Assembly (NCBI GenBank): GCA_900548185.1
Contig: URJJ01000025.1
Location: 1-41,718, forward strand
Source of the DNA: an uncultured Opitutales bacterium
GTDB lineage: Bacteria > Verrucomicrobiota > Verrucomicrobiia > Opitutales > Intestinicryptomonadaceae
Reading direction: 5' to 3'
DNA length: 41,718 nucleotides
Shown: positions 1 to 7,888 of the stretch, piece after piece
How positions within the stretch are numbered: position 1 is the first letter of the stretch
How the letters are laid out: each line of letters starts with the position of its first letter
Made by a program: the position numbers and the translations under genes
Notes under the pieces: generated by a model
Databases searched by the model: none
What the model saw: the letters and a program-made list of their open reading frames with translations, nothing else
What the model was told of the DNA's origin: nothing

Positions 1-38
1 TAGCTTCGTCGGCAGCGTCAGATGTGTATAAGAGACAG
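1..38 (+). other. Nextera/Tn5 read-1 sequencing adapter (not genomic)
   Basis: Bases 6-38 match the standard Nextera read-1 transposase adapter, ending in the Tn5 mosaic end (AGATGTGTATAAGAGACAG). Bases 1-5 are probably the last bases of an i5 index. This is library DNA left on the contig end. Genomic sequence starts at 39. Confidence 0.98.
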
Positions 39-208
39 GGATAATATGGCGGCGGGGTGCGGCATGTGCGTTTTTCGCGTTTTTTCAGGCGCCCCGAGGG
101 GCGCCGGTTGGGCCGCGCGCCGCCTTCTCCGCCCCGTTCATGGGCGCGGCGCGGCGTTTGGATTTGCTGAAGCCTCGCATGGCCGAAATTTTATATGACC
201 AGATTGTA

Positions 209-214
209 TATAAT
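209..214 (+). promoter_or_regulatory. Candidate -10 box (TATAAT) upstream of the biotin operon
   Basis: A perfect TATAAT lies in an AT-rich island within otherwise GC-rich DNA. Short arms TTATAT (191-196) and ATATAA (208-213) form a small dyad over it. No convincing -35 is seen at 16-18 bp. If used, transcription would start near 221 and leave a leader of about 170 nt carrying both downstream hairpins. Confidence 0.4.
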
Positions 215-240
215 CCGCCTCCACTCAAGCGAAATATCGG

Positions 241-258
241 CGCGGGCCCGCGTTTTTT
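241..258 (+). terminator. Terminator-like palindrome with T6 tract in the bioB leader
   Basis: The self-complementary CGCGGGCCCGCG (241-252) is followed by six T residues (253-258). As RNA the stem is short, CGCG/CGCG with a GGCC loop, perhaps lengthened by G-U pairs. It may end an upstream transcript or work as an attenuator in front of bioB. Confidence 0.4.
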
Positions 259-260
259 AA

Positions 261-294
261 CCCCGTGGCCCCCGGCGGGGCGCGGGGCTTTTTT
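261..294 (+). terminator. Second hairpin/T-tract in the bioB leader
   Basis: CCCCGTG (261-267) can pair with CGCGGGG (281-287), one pair being G-U. An inner CCCC/GGGG stem lies inside, and C followed by six T residues comes after (288-294). It sits about 100 bp before the bioB start, so it is either a terminator for an upstream transcript or a transcription attenuator for the biotin operon. Confidence 0.4.
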
Positions 295-391
295 ACTTGC
301 GCTTTAGCGCGGAAAATAGGACATTTGCCGCATTTGAATCACGCGGGCGCGCGCGGCCCTTGGGGCGCCCTCCCGCACAGCCGGTTCCAAT

Positions 392-1342
392 ATGGAAAGC
401 ATCGCAGACAGAATCATAGCGGGCGGCTCGGTGTCCTTTGAGGAGGCCGCCGAACTCATCTCATCCGCGGACCCCGCGCCGCTTTGCGCCGAGGCCGACA
501 GGGTCCGCGCGCACTTCTTCAAAAACAGGCTGGAAACCTGCTCCATAATAAACGCCCGCTCCGGCCGCTGTCCCGAAAACTGCAAATGGTGCGCCCAGTC
601 TGCGCACAACAGCACGGGGGCGGCCGTCTATCCGCTCATGCCCGCAGAGGGGATTCTGGAGGGGGCCGAGGCTTCCGACGCCGCCGGGGTGAGGCGCTTC
701 AGCGTGGTCACCAGCGGCCGGGCCCTGTCGGACGCCGACGTGGACGCCCTGTGCGCCGCCTACCGCATGATGCGCGAAAAGACCCGCCTCGGCCTGTGCG
801 GCTCGCTCGGGCTTCTCACAAAGCCCCAGCTCATGCGCCTGCGCGACGCTGGGATGACGCGCTACCACTGCAACCTCGAGACGGCCCCGTCGTTTTTCCC
901 AAGCCTCTGCACAACCCACACCATCGCCGACAAGCTGCGCACCATATCCTGGGCGCGGGAGTGCGGCCTTGAAATCTGCTCCGGCGGGATTATCGGCATG
1001 GGCGAGAGCGCGAGGCAGAGGGCCGAGCTTGCCTGCGCCCTGCGCGACGCAGGTGCATCGTCCATTCCCGTAAACCTCTTAAACCCGATAAAGGGCACCC
1101 CCCTCGAGGGCGCCGCCCCGCTTTCAGGCGGCGAGATACTGGCGGCCTTTGCTGTGTTCAGGCTCGTGAACCCGCGCGCCCAGATACGCTTTGCCGGCGG
1201 GCGCTCGCTGATGGCGGGCCTCCAGAGGCGGGCCCTGAAAAGCGGGGTGAGCGCGGCGATAGTCGGCGACATGCTCACGACGCTCGGGGCGTCGCTCAAG
1301 GACGACTTTGAAATGTTTTCGGAGATGGGGTATGAGTATTGA
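392..1342 (+). CDS. bioB: Biotin synthase, radical SAM (anaerobe-type BioB)
   Basis: Biotin synthase inserts sulfur into dethiobiotin, the last step of biotin synthesis. The 316-residue protein has the radical-SAM motif CPENCKWC with Cys60, Cys64 and Cys67 binding the SAM cluster. The auxiliary-cluster site differs from E. coli BioB: the position of E. coli Cys97 is Ser104 (motif RRFSVVTSGR). Cys136 and Cys196 keep the Cys128 and Cys188 equivalents, and two extra cysteines occur at 160 (YHCNLET) and 173 (CTTHT). This pattern fits the Type II BioB described from obligate anaerobes, which carry a 4Fe-5S auxiliary cluster; the assignment is inference. It is the first gene of the operon, and its end overlaps bioA by 11 bp. 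No clear Shine-Dalgarno precedes the ATG, so the start is chosen by alignment of the N-terminal region. Confidence 0.95.
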   Translation: MESIADRIIAGGSVSFEEAAELISSADPAPLCAEADRVRAHFFKNRLETCSIINARSGRCPENCKWCAQSAHNSTGAAVYPLMPAEGILEGAEASDAAGVRRFSVVTSGRALSDADVDALCAAYRMMREKTRLGLCGSLGLLTKPQLMRLRDAGMTRYHCNLETAPSFFPSLCTTHTIADKLRTISWARECGLEICSGGIIGMGESARQRAELACALRDAGASSIPVNLLNPIKGTPLEGAAPLSGGEILAAFAVFRLVNPRAQIRFAGGRSLMAGLQRRALKSGVSAAIVGDMLTTLGASLKDDFEMFSEMGYEY

Positions 1343-2624
1343 CGAGCTTTTGAGCTTCGACAGGGAGCACGTCTGGCATCCCTACACGTCTGCCGTGGAC
1401 CCCCTTCCCGTGTATCCGGTGGAGTCGGCGCGCGGGGCCCGCATAAGGCTCATGGACGGCAGGGAGCTTGTGGACGGCATGTCGTCCTGGTGGGCCGTCG
1501 TGCACGGCTACAATAATCCCGAGATAAATGCGGCGGTTTCCGCCCAGCTTGAAAAGATGAGCCACGTCATGTTCGGCGGGCTGACCCACGAGCCGGCAGT
1601 CGAGCTTGCGGAGCGGCTCATCGGCATGCTTCCGGCGCCGCTTTCCCGCGTGTTTTTCTGCGACAGCGGCTCGGTGGCGGTCGAGGTCGCCATGAAGATG
1701 GCCCTCCAGTACTGGAATTCGCTGGGCTTCCCCCGCAAGACCAGGTTCGCCACGATACTGCGCGGCTACCACGGCGACACCTGGAACGCAATGTCGGTGT
1801 GCGACCCCGTGACGGGGATGCACTCGGTCTTTTCCGGCGCCCTGCGCCCGCAGGTTTTCACCGACAGCCCCCGCACCGCATTCGACGGCGTATGGGACCC
1901 CTCCGACCTCTCCAGCCTGCGCGCGGCGCTTGAATCCGGCTCGGACGAAATCGCGGCCCTGATACTTGAGCCGATTGTGCAGGGGGCCGGGGCCATGCGC
2001 TTCTACCACCCGGAATTTCTCAGGGGGGCGCGCGCGCTTTGCGACGAGTTCGGCGTCCTCCTCATCGCCGACGAAATCGCGACCGGATTCGGCCGCACCG
2101 GCGAGATGTTCGCCTGCTCCCACGCGGGCGTCTGCCCCGACATAATGTGCCTGGGAAAGGCCATAACAGGGGGCTACATGAGCTTTGCCGCCACAGTCTG
2201 CACTTCCGCAGTCGCCGCTGCGGCGTCGTCGGGGCCTGCGGGGGTATTCATGCACGGGCCCACATTCATGGCAAACCCCCTCGCGTGCGCGGCGGCCAAC
2301 GCGAGCCTCGCGATAGCCTCGCGCCCGGGCTACCTCGACGAAGTGCGCAGGATTGAGTCTCTCATGAAGGGCAGCCTCGTGCGCGCAAGGAATTTCAAGC
2401 AGGTTTCGGACGTGCGCGTGCTCGGCGCGATAGGCGTAATAGAGACGAAAAAGCCCGTGGACATGGCCGTCATGCAGGCCGAATTTGTGAAGAGGGGCGT
2501 GTGGATAAGGCCGTTTGGGCGGCTGGTGTACCTCATGCCGCCTTTTATTGTTTCGGACGGCGAGCTGGAGAAGCTCTGCGACGCGGCCGTGGGGGCCGTT
2601 ATGGAGGTGTGCGCCGGTGAATGA
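1332..2624 (+). CDS. bioA: Adenosylmethionine-8-amino-7-oxononanoate aminotransferase
   Basis: BioA converts 8-amino-7-oxononanoate (KAPA) to 7,8-diaminopelargonate, usually with SAM as amino donor. It is a class III PLP aminotransferase of 430 residues, a normal length. Visible motifs are WHPYTS near residue 15 for substrate binding, Asp247 in IADEIATGFGRTG for the PLP ring nitrogen, and Lys276 in LGKAITGG as the Schiff-base lysine. I chose the ATG at 1332, inside the end of bioB, because GGAG (1321-1324) lies 7 bp ahead and the protein then begins at the conserved DREHVWHPYTS region. An ATG at 1308 would add eight residues without support. Translation is probably coupled to bioB. Confidence 0.95.
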   Translation: MSIDELLSFDREHVWHPYTSAVDPLPVYPVESARGARIRLMDGRELVDGMSSWWAVVHGYNNPEINAAVSAQLEKMSHVMFGGLTHEPAVELAERLIGMLPAPLSRVFFCDSGSVAVEVAMKMALQYWNSLGFPRKTRFATILRGYHGDTWNAMSVCDPVTGMHSVFSGALRPQVFTDSPRTAFDGVWDPSDLSSLRAALESGSDEIAALILEPIVQGAGAMRFYHPEFLRGARALCDEFGVLLIADEIATGFGRTGEMFACSHAGVCPDIMCLGKAITGGYMSFAATVCTSAVAAAASSGPAGVFMHGPTFMANPLACAAANASLAIASRPGYLDEVRRIESLMKGSLVRARNFKQVSDVRVLGAIGVIETKKPVDMAVMQAEFVKRGVWIRPFGRLVYLMPPFIVSDGELEKLCDAAVGAVMEVCAGE

Positions 2625-3768
2625 GGAGCTTGAGAGGCTGAAGGCTGCGGGCATGTACCGCGAGCTGCGCGTTTCGCGGCCCGACGGGGCGAGGGTTTTT
2701 GCAGGGGGGCGCGCGCGGCTCAACTTCGCCTCGAACGACTATCTGGGGATTTCCGCGCGCGCGGACATGCAGGCGGAGTTCCTCGAAAGCCTTTCCGAAA
2801 ATCAGGATTTTCTCTTCGGCAGCGGCGGCTCCCGCCTGCTTTCCGGCAACCATCCCGCCTACGAGCGGGCCGAGGCCGAGATAGGGGCGCGCTTCGGCGG
2901 GGCCTGCCTGATGTTCGGCAGCGGCTACCACGCAAACACCGGGATACTCCCCGCCCTCGCCGGCAGGGGCGACCTCATCCTGGCCGACAGGCTGGCGCAC
3001 GCCAGCATAATAGACGCCCTGAGGCTTTCCGAGGCCAGGTGGATGCGCTTCGCCCACAACGACGCAGGGCACCTCCGGCGGCTCCTCTCGCAGAACCGGG
3101 CCAAATTCGGCAGGGTTTTTGTCGCGACCGAGAGCGTGTTCAGCATGGACGGCGACCGCGCGCCGCTGGGTGAGCTTGCGGATCTCTGCGACGAGTTCGG
3201 CGCAATGCTCTATGTCGACGAGGCCCACGGCTTCGGCGTGTTCGGCGAAAACGGGCTTGGCCTTTGCGAGGCGGAGGGGCTGCTGGGGCGCGCCGCGTAT
3301 GTCATGTGCACTCTCGGCAAGGCCCTCGCGGGCGAGGGCGCTTTCGTCATATGCTCCGAGGACGACAAGAAACTCCTCGTGAACCGCTCAAGGCCGCTTA
3401 TATTCACGACTTCCATGCCGCCTGTCAACGTCATGTGGACCCTTTTTGCCTTCCGCAAGATGCTCGGCATGCGCGCCGAGAGGGCGAGGCTCAAGTCCCT
3501 GTGGGGGTCTTTCAGGTCCGCGTGCGCCGCAGAGGGGGTGGAAATCCTCGGCGACACCCAGATTGCCCCGGCTCCGGTAGGCTCGGCCGTCCGCGCCGGA
3601 GAGGTTTCGGCGGAGCTCGCGCGCGAGGGGGTATGGGCCCCGTGCGTCCGCCCCCCGACGGTTCCCGCGAACTCCTCGCGGATACGCTTTTCCCTGACGA
3701 ACGCCATGGCTGGGGACGATGTCGCGTTTTGCGCCTCGGCCCTCGCCCGGGCATTGAAAAAACTATGA
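2617..3768 (+). CDS. bioF: 8-amino-7-oxononanoate synthase (BioF)
   Basis: BioF condenses a pimeloyl thioester with L-alanine to give KAPA, with release of CO2. It is a fold-type I PLP enzyme of the alpha-oxoamine synthase family, 383 residues. Recognisable motifs are NDYLG (40-44), HAS (128-130), DEAHGFGVFG (201-210; Asp201 contacts PLP) and TLGKALAGEG with Lys235 as the PLP lysine. The start is a GTG at 2617 that overlaps the bioA stop by 8 bp and has GGAGG at 2603-2607. The longer open frame upstream reads out of frame through bioA and is not coding. Confidence 0.95.
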   Translation: MNEELERLKAAGMYRELRVSRPDGARVFAGGRARLNFASNDYLGISARADMQAEFLESLSENQDFLFGSGGSRLLSGNHPAYERAEAEIGARFGGACLMFGSGYHANTGILPALAGRGDLILADRLAHASIIDALRLSEARWMRFAHNDAGHLRRLLSQNRAKFGRVFVATESVFSMDGDRAPLGELADLCDEFGAMLYVDEAHGFGVFGENGLGLCEAEGLLGRAAYVMCTLGKALAGEGAFVICSEDDKKLLVNRSRPLIFTTSMPPVNVMWTLFAFRKMLGMRAERARLKSLWGSFRSACAAEGVEILGDTQIAPAPVGSAVRAGEVSAELAREGVWAPCVRPPTVPANSSRIRFSLTNAMAGDDVAFCASALARALKKL

Positions 3769-5192
3769 AGATTTCATGGATAAAAAAGGGGGCCTCGGAC
3801 AGGCTCGTGATATTTTTCGGCGGGTTCGCCTGCGATGAAAACCTGCTCTCGGGCCTGGATTTCGGAGACTTCGACGTGGCCATGCTGTACGACTATTCGT
3901 CGCTCGACTTCGACCCGCCCCGCGAGCTTTTCGGATATTTTGAAACCCACACCGTCGCATGGTCTTTCGGCGTGTGGGCGGCCGACTATTTCATGGACAG
4001 GCTTCCCGCCTCCAAGACGCGCACGGCCCTTTGCGGCTCGCCGTTTCCGGTTGACGACGCCCGCGGCATTCCGTCTGCGGTGTTTTCGGCCACGCTCGAA
4101 AATTTTTCGGAAGAGGGCCGGGAAAAGTTTCTGGCCCGCGTATTCGGCCCGGCGAACATGAAAAAGTGCGCAGGGCTGGCCCCCCGCAGGGACGCCGCCC
4201 GGTGCAGGGAGGAGCTCGCCTCGCTGGCGGCGGCCTTCCCGGCTTTCAGCGCATCCCCCGACAACTGGACGCGCGCGATAGCCGCCAAGGGGGACAGGAT
4301 ATTCCCCCTCAAAAACATGCGCGCCGCATGGGGCGGGGTCTTGGAGACGGTCTCCGGGGAGCATTTTCCCGCCGCCCTTCTCGCAGGCGGCATCTGGAAG
4401 CTCTTCAGAAATTCGCCGGATGTCGGCAGGTCTTTTGAAAAGTCGTTCGGGGAGTACGGGAAGGCCGCGCGCGTCCAGAGGCGGATAGCCTCGCGCCTCG
4501 CCGCCCTCACCGCAAAGAGGATTTCCGCGCCTGACGTGAAAAACGTCCTCGAAATCGGGGTTGGCACGGGGTTTCTCACCTCAGAGCTCGCGCCGCGCCT
4601 CAGGGGGGCCAAGTGGCACCTGAACGACTTGAGCCGCCGCTCGCTGGACTACGCCCGCACTTTCATAGAGGGGCCCGCGCCGGACTTCATCGAGGGCGAC
4701 GCCCAGATACAGGACCTGCCGTCGGGCATGGACCTCATCGTTTCGGCCTCGTGCTTCCAGTGGTTCGAGAGCCTGGACGGATTTTTTGAAAAGCTCGCCG
4801 CGTCTTGCGCCCCGGGGGCTGTCATGGCGTTTTCAACGTTCCTGCCGGACAACTTCCGCGAGCTGCGCTCCCTGTGCGGCAAGGGCCTCAACTACGTCGG
4901 AATCGTCGGCGTTGAGTCGCTTTTAAACCGCGCCGGCTTCGAGCTTTTGTGCGCGGAGGCGGAAACCATAAAGCTCGACTTCGACACCCCGGAGGACGTT
5001 CTGCGCCACCTGCGCTCAACCGGCGTCAAGGGGACGTTCGCCGAGTTCTGGACCCCCGCAAAGCTGAGGAACTTCTCGCGCCAGTACCGCGAATTCTTCC
5101 CCGGCGAAAAGGGCGTGACCCTCACATACCGCCCGGCCTACTTCATTTCCAAATTCGTGGGCGCGCGCGGCGCGGAGGGGGCGGCGGAATGA
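3765..5192 (+). CDS. bioGC: BioG-BioC fusion: pimeloyl-ACP methyl ester esterase plus malonyl-ACP O-methyltransferase
   Basis: One 475-residue protein carries both ends of the pimelate-disguise pathway. The C-terminal BioC part (about 225-475) methylates malonyl-ACP to start synthesis. It has the SAM motif VLEIGVGTGF (261-270) and the BioC-like lead-in SFGEYGKAARVQRR. The N-terminal BioG part (about 1-215, DUF452 alpha/beta hydrolase) removes the methyl group from pimeloyl-ACP. Its nucleophile is probably Ser67 in AWSFGVWAA, with His200 (GEHFP) as the likely catalytic histidine. The start ATG overlaps the bioF TGA (ATGA), and the stop overlaps the bioD start in the same way. BioG/BioC fusions are known in some bacteria; here the BioG half comes first. 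Confidence 0.92.
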   Translation: MKISWIKKGASDRLVIFFGGFACDENLLSGLDFGDFDVAMLYDYSSLDFDPPRELFGYFETHTVAWSFGVWAADYFMDRLPASKTRTALCGSPFPVDDARGIPSAVFSATLENFSEEGREKFLARVFGPANMKKCAGLAPRRDAARCREELASLAAAFPAFSASPDNWTRAIAAKGDRIFPLKNMRAAWGGVLETVSGEHFPAALLAGGIWKLFRNSPDVGRSFEKSFGEYGKAARVQRRIASRLAALTAKRISAPDVKNVLEIGVGTGFLTSELAPRLRGAKWHLNDLSRRSLDYARTFIEGPAPDFIEGDAQIQDLPSGMDLIVSASCFQWFESLDGFFEKLAASCAPGAVMAFSTFLPDNFRELRSLCGKGLNYVGIVGVESLLNRAGFELLCAEAETIKLDFDTPEDVLRHLRSTGVKGTFAEFWTPAKLRNFSRQYREFFPGEKGVTLTYRPAYFISKFVGARGAEGAAE

Positions 5193-5812
5193 GCGCGCAT
5201 TTCGTAAGCGGAATCGACACCTCGTGCGGCAAGACCTTCGTGACGGGGGCGCTCGCCCGGCGCGCGGCGGAGTCGGGACTTCGGGTCGCCACGCAGAAGT
5301 TCGTCCAGACGGGCTGCGCGGGGGTGTCGGAGGATATCGAGGCCCACCGCGCCGCAATGGGCGTCCCTCTGCTGCCCGAGGACGAGGACGGGACGACGTG
5401 CCCGTACGTATTCGCCTTCCCCGCCTCCCCGCATCTTGCCGCGCGCATGGAGGGCGTTGAAATCGACCCTGAAAGGATTGCCCGCTGCACTGAAATTCTT
5501 GAATCCCGCTACGACGAGGTTTTCATCGAGGGCGCGGGCGGCCTGATGGTCCCCGTGACGGAGGACATGCTCACGATAGACTATGTGGCCATGCGCTCCC
5601 TGCCGCTCATCCTGGTTGCAAGCGCGAAGCTCGGAAGCATAAACCATGCGCTGCTCAGCATCGACGCGTGCCTTTCGCGCGGCGTAAGGATTGAAAGGAT
5701 AGTCTATAACGACTATCCCGCGGAGGACCCGCGACTCTCTGCGGAGACTGCGGCCTACATCGAGCGCTACGCCGCCGCGCGCTGCCCGGGCTGCGCCTTC
5801 GAGCGCCTGTGA
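5189..5812 (+). CDS. bioD: Dethiobiotin synthetase
   Basis: BioD closes the ureido ring of dethiobiotin from diaminopelargonate, CO2 and ATP. The 207-residue protein is of normal size. It shows the P-loop GIDTSCGKT (8-16), Lys37 in TQKFVQTG at the position of the conserved substrate-site lysine, and the EGAGGLMVP motif. The ATG at 5189 overlaps the stop of bioGC (ATGA) and follows a GGAGG-rich stretch near 5174. It is the last gene of the operon; a hairpin with a T tract follows at 5820-5839. Confidence 0.95.
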   Translation: MSAHFVSGIDTSCGKTFVTGALARRAAESGLRVATQKFVQTGCAGVSEDIEAHRAAMGVPLLPEDEDGTTCPYVFAFPASPHLAARMEGVEIDPERIARCTEILESRYDEVFIEGAGGLMVPVTEDMLTIDYVAMRSLPLILVASAKLGSINHALLSIDACLSRGVRIERIVYNDYPAEDPRLSAETAAYIERYAAARCPGCAFERL

Positions 5813-5819
5813 TGCGCCC

Positions 5820-5839
5820 CTGGCGGTCCGCCGGTTTTT
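5820..5839 (+). terminator. Terminator of the biotin operon
   Basis: CTGGCG (5820-5825) and CGCCGG (5829-5834) form a six-pair stem with one U-G pair and a 3-nt loop, followed by T5 (5835-5839). It lies 8 bp after the bioD stop and touches the end of the convergent mgsA gene. Confidence 0.65.
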
Positions 5840-6333
5840 CAGGCCGCCCCGCCGCCGTCTGCCGGGGCATTGTCGAAACGCCTGGAATAGGACGAGTAGT
5901 CCTTGCGGGCGCGGCGGTAGCCGGGGTCGTCGAATAGGGGGCTTGATATTATGTGGTCTGCGGTGGAGCGGTTGCAGCAAAGCACTATGTTTTCCACGCC
6001 TGCGAGGCGCGTCAGAGCCTTTACGTCGGTGTCGTGCGGCTGCATCGTCATCGGGTCTGTGAAGAAGAACAGGTAGTCCAGCTTGCCCTCAACCATGCGG
6101 GCGCCCATTTGCTGGTCCCCGCCGAGGGGGCCGGATTTCAGCAGGGTTATGTCCCATTCCTCGTCCGGATGCTTTTTTTCGAGGGCTTCGCGTATCAGCC
6201 TGCCGGTGGTCCCCGTGCAGTAGAATTTGTGCCCGGCCAGCCGCTCGGAATTCCACACGACCCACTCGAGCAGATCCTGCTTCATGCCGTCGTGGGCAAC
6301 CAGCCCTATGTTTCTGACGGTTTTTCTTGCCAT
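5839..6333 (-). CDS. mgsA: Methylglyoxal synthase
   Basis: MgsA converts dihydroxyacetone phosphate to methylglyoxal and phosphate, a bypass of lower glycolysis that frees phosphate. The 164-residue protein carries the family signatures AHDGMK (His14, Lys18), GTTGRLI (41-47), SGPLGGDQQMG (Asp73) and DPMTMQPHDTDVKAL (Asp93, His100, Asp103). These match the catalytic and phosphate-binding residues of the E. coli enzyme. It follows the glycosylase-like gene on the same strand after a 79-bp gap. It faces bioD, and the two ends nearly touch. Confidence 0.95.
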   Translation of the reverse strand: MARKTVRNIGLVAHDGMKQDLLEWVVWNSERLAGHKFYCTGTTGRLIREALEKKHPDEEWDITLLKSGPLGGDQQMGARMVEGKLDYLFFFTDPMTMQPHDTDVKALTRLAGVENIVLCCNRSTADHIISSPLFDDPGYRRARKDYSSYSRRFDNAPADGGGAA

Positions 6334-6412
6334 AAATGCATTGCGGCGGCATGCGGCTTGCCGCGCGTTTTCCGCTCCGGCGCCGCCCGCCGGAATCTGT
6401 ATCGTAAAAAAG

Positions 6413-6982
6413 TCAGAGCAGGTTCAGCTTTTTGAACATTTCCGCATAAATTGCCGCTTTTTGGGCCAGCGGCTTCGGGTAGGCGCGCGATGAGGAGGGC
6501 ATTCTGAAAAGCAGTAGCTTCCTGCCTGAAAATTCAAATTCGGAGGCATCGCCGATTTTCGGGGCTGCGGCGCCGGAGATGGCCGCGAAGGTTTCGAGGG
6601 CCTTTTGTCCGGTTACAGCCACTGCCCGGCAGCGGGGGATTTTCGGGAGGACCGCCGCGAGGTCGAGCCTTTCTGCGACTTCCAGAAATTTGTCGGAGGC
6701 GTTGCCGTTTGTCCTGACCACTGCCCTGGCCGTGTCGCCTACGGCTATCCCCTTTTCGGTGAGAAAGGCCCTGATTGCGTCCGCGTCAAAGCCCTTCCCC
6801 CCGGGGAGGACAAAACGGTTTGGGTCGTTGAAAAATGCGATTCCGAAAATCCGCCACATGTCGTTTATGGGGTTCGGGTAGTAGAAGTCCATGCACCACT
6901 TTGAGCGCGGCGGCGGAAAGCTGCCCAGCATTAAAAGCTCGGCGGCAGGCGGCAGAAACGGTTCCAGGGCGTGTCTTTCCAT
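6413..6982 (-). CDS. Uracil/hypoxanthine-DNA glycosylase-like protein
   Basis: The 189-residue protein looks like a member of the uracil-DNA glycosylase superfamily, near the Mug/hypoxanthine-DNA glycosylase branch. Evidence is an N-terminal GSFPPPRS (20-27), YYPNPIND followed by MWRIFG (34-46) resembling the motif-1 and following region, and RMPSSSRAYP near the C-terminus at the place of the family's LPSxS-type loop. The likely job is excision of deaminated bases, but the exact substrate is uncertain. The open frame extends 60 codons upstream; I chose the internal ATG at 6982 because the extension is basic low-complexity sequence and family similarity begins at MERHALEPFLP. No strong Shine-Dalgarno was seen for either start. 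Confidence 0.8.
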   Translation of the reverse strand: MERHALEPFLPPAAELLMLGSFPPPRSKWCMDFYYPNPINDMWRIFGIAFFNDPNRFVLPGGKGFDADAIRAFLTEKGIAVGDTARAVVRTNGNASDKFLEVAERLDLAAVLPKIPRCRAVAVTGQKALETFAAISGAAAPKIGDASEFEFSGRKLLLFRMPSSSRAYPKPLAQKAAIYAEMFKKLNLL

Positions 6983-7835
6983 ATGGCGCAGCGTGAGGAT
7001 TTCAGAATGCGTTGATTTTCGGAATTTGGGGAAAATGATGCCGTTTTCCGCCCGCCTTACAAAGAAAAAATGTCCGCGTTTTCGTTTCTTTCTGCGCATT
7101 TCAAGATGTGCCGGTTCCAAAATCTTTTTGCCGGGATATTCAGCCTTTCCGGCCTGCCGCATTGCGGGATTTTGAATGCGGGGCGGGTATTCGCGTTTTT
7201 GCGGAGCTTCCCGCAGCCGTGCCGCCCGTGGGGGTTCGCTTTTTTAGAATATTCCTATGCCTGGGCAGGGCGGGTGGCAAGTCTCATCGGCGCATGTCGA
7301 TTTTACTGAAAAAATTTGAGGACCCGCCGAAGCCCGCCAGAATCCGCCGAAAGCCGCCGAAGCATGGAGGCTGCGGGCGGTTTGAGCTTTCGGGTTTGGT
7401 TTTGAGGGGAAAATCGCCCTCCGGGCCGGTAATCTGCAAAAAGTCGGGCGTTTGAGGAAAAAACAGGGCTTGGCTGAGAAAATAATACCGTCTGCCATGA
7501 TAATGGGCCTAGCCCGCAGCCGCGTTCCGCAAGATGCGGGAATATCCAAATATCGAGCCATTTTCCTTAAAGCGTTCGATTCTTCCCCTCAAAGCTTGCA
7601 GCGCGATACACTGCGGCCTTTTTCGGATGCGGCGTACTTGCATGCCTGCGGGGAAGGGGGAGAGGGGGCCTGGACTGCGAACCCGCCTGTTTTGCGCGGC
7701 GAGCATTCTTGACTGTCGGCGGTTCTTCGCGGGATTTATTTCTAAAATGAAAGGAACCCGGCCCCGTCCGCCTCAAAGCGGATTGGCATATTTTTCAGCC
7801 CTTATTCGTGCATTTAGCCCGCATGTATTTCCCGC
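6983..7835. other. Long intergenic region without a recognisable gene
   Basis: About 850 bp. Open frames on both strands are short, arginine/proline-rich and show no family motif. There is a run of CGCCGAA-like units around 7325-7362. A TTGACT on the plus strand at 7709-7714 is followed, about 130 bp on, by the bidirectional hairpin at 7841-7867, so a short RNA is conceivable, but no good -10 box supports it. Confidence 0.5.
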
Positions 7836-7867
7836 AAAAAAAAACGCGGGAAAAATCCCCGCGTTTT
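7836..7867 (-). terminator. Terminator of the oxidoreductase-HEAT operon
   Basis: CGCGGG (7845-7850) and CCCGCG (7858-7863) form a stem with a 7-nt loop, extended by AAAA/TTTT (7841-7844 and 7864-7867). Read on the minus strand it ends in nine T residues (complement of 7836-7844), just past the stop of the HEAT-repeat gene. T-rich sequence on the other side makes it possibly bidirectional. Confidence 0.9.
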
Positions 7868-7888
7868 GAATTTTTTTAAAGCCGCGTC

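Larger units (their letters stand above)
39..391 (+). other. Leader/intergenic region upstream of bioB
   Basis: I recognise no gene here. The stretch holds a perfect 18-bp inverted repeat at 88-105 (arms GGCGCCCC and GGGGCGCC around GA), a TATAAT box at 209-214 and two hairpin/T-tract structures at 241-258 and 261-294. No BirA-type biotin operator was seen. The region continues into the adapter, so the upstream neighbour of the biotin operon is unknown. Confidence 0.6.

Noticed and set aside
88..105. Perfect inverted repeat GGCGCCCC-GA-GGGGCGCC as a terminator
   Set aside because: The T-rich stretch lies on the wrong side for the plus strand and no T tract follows on the minus strand. It is noted only as a palindrome.
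1296..2723. 475-codon minus-strand open frame across bioA
   Set aside because: Antisense shadow of the biotin genes; Arg/Gly/His-rich product with no family features.
3264..3764. 167-codon N-terminal extension of the BioG-BioC frame
   Set aside because: It runs out of frame through bioF and is Arg/Gly-rich. The ATG at 3765 overlaps the bioF stop and starts at the BioG fold.
7325..7362. CGCCGAA-like units as a possible CRISPR or tandem array
   Set aside because: The units are short, irregular and lack spacers; no cas gene is near. They are probably simple compositional bias.
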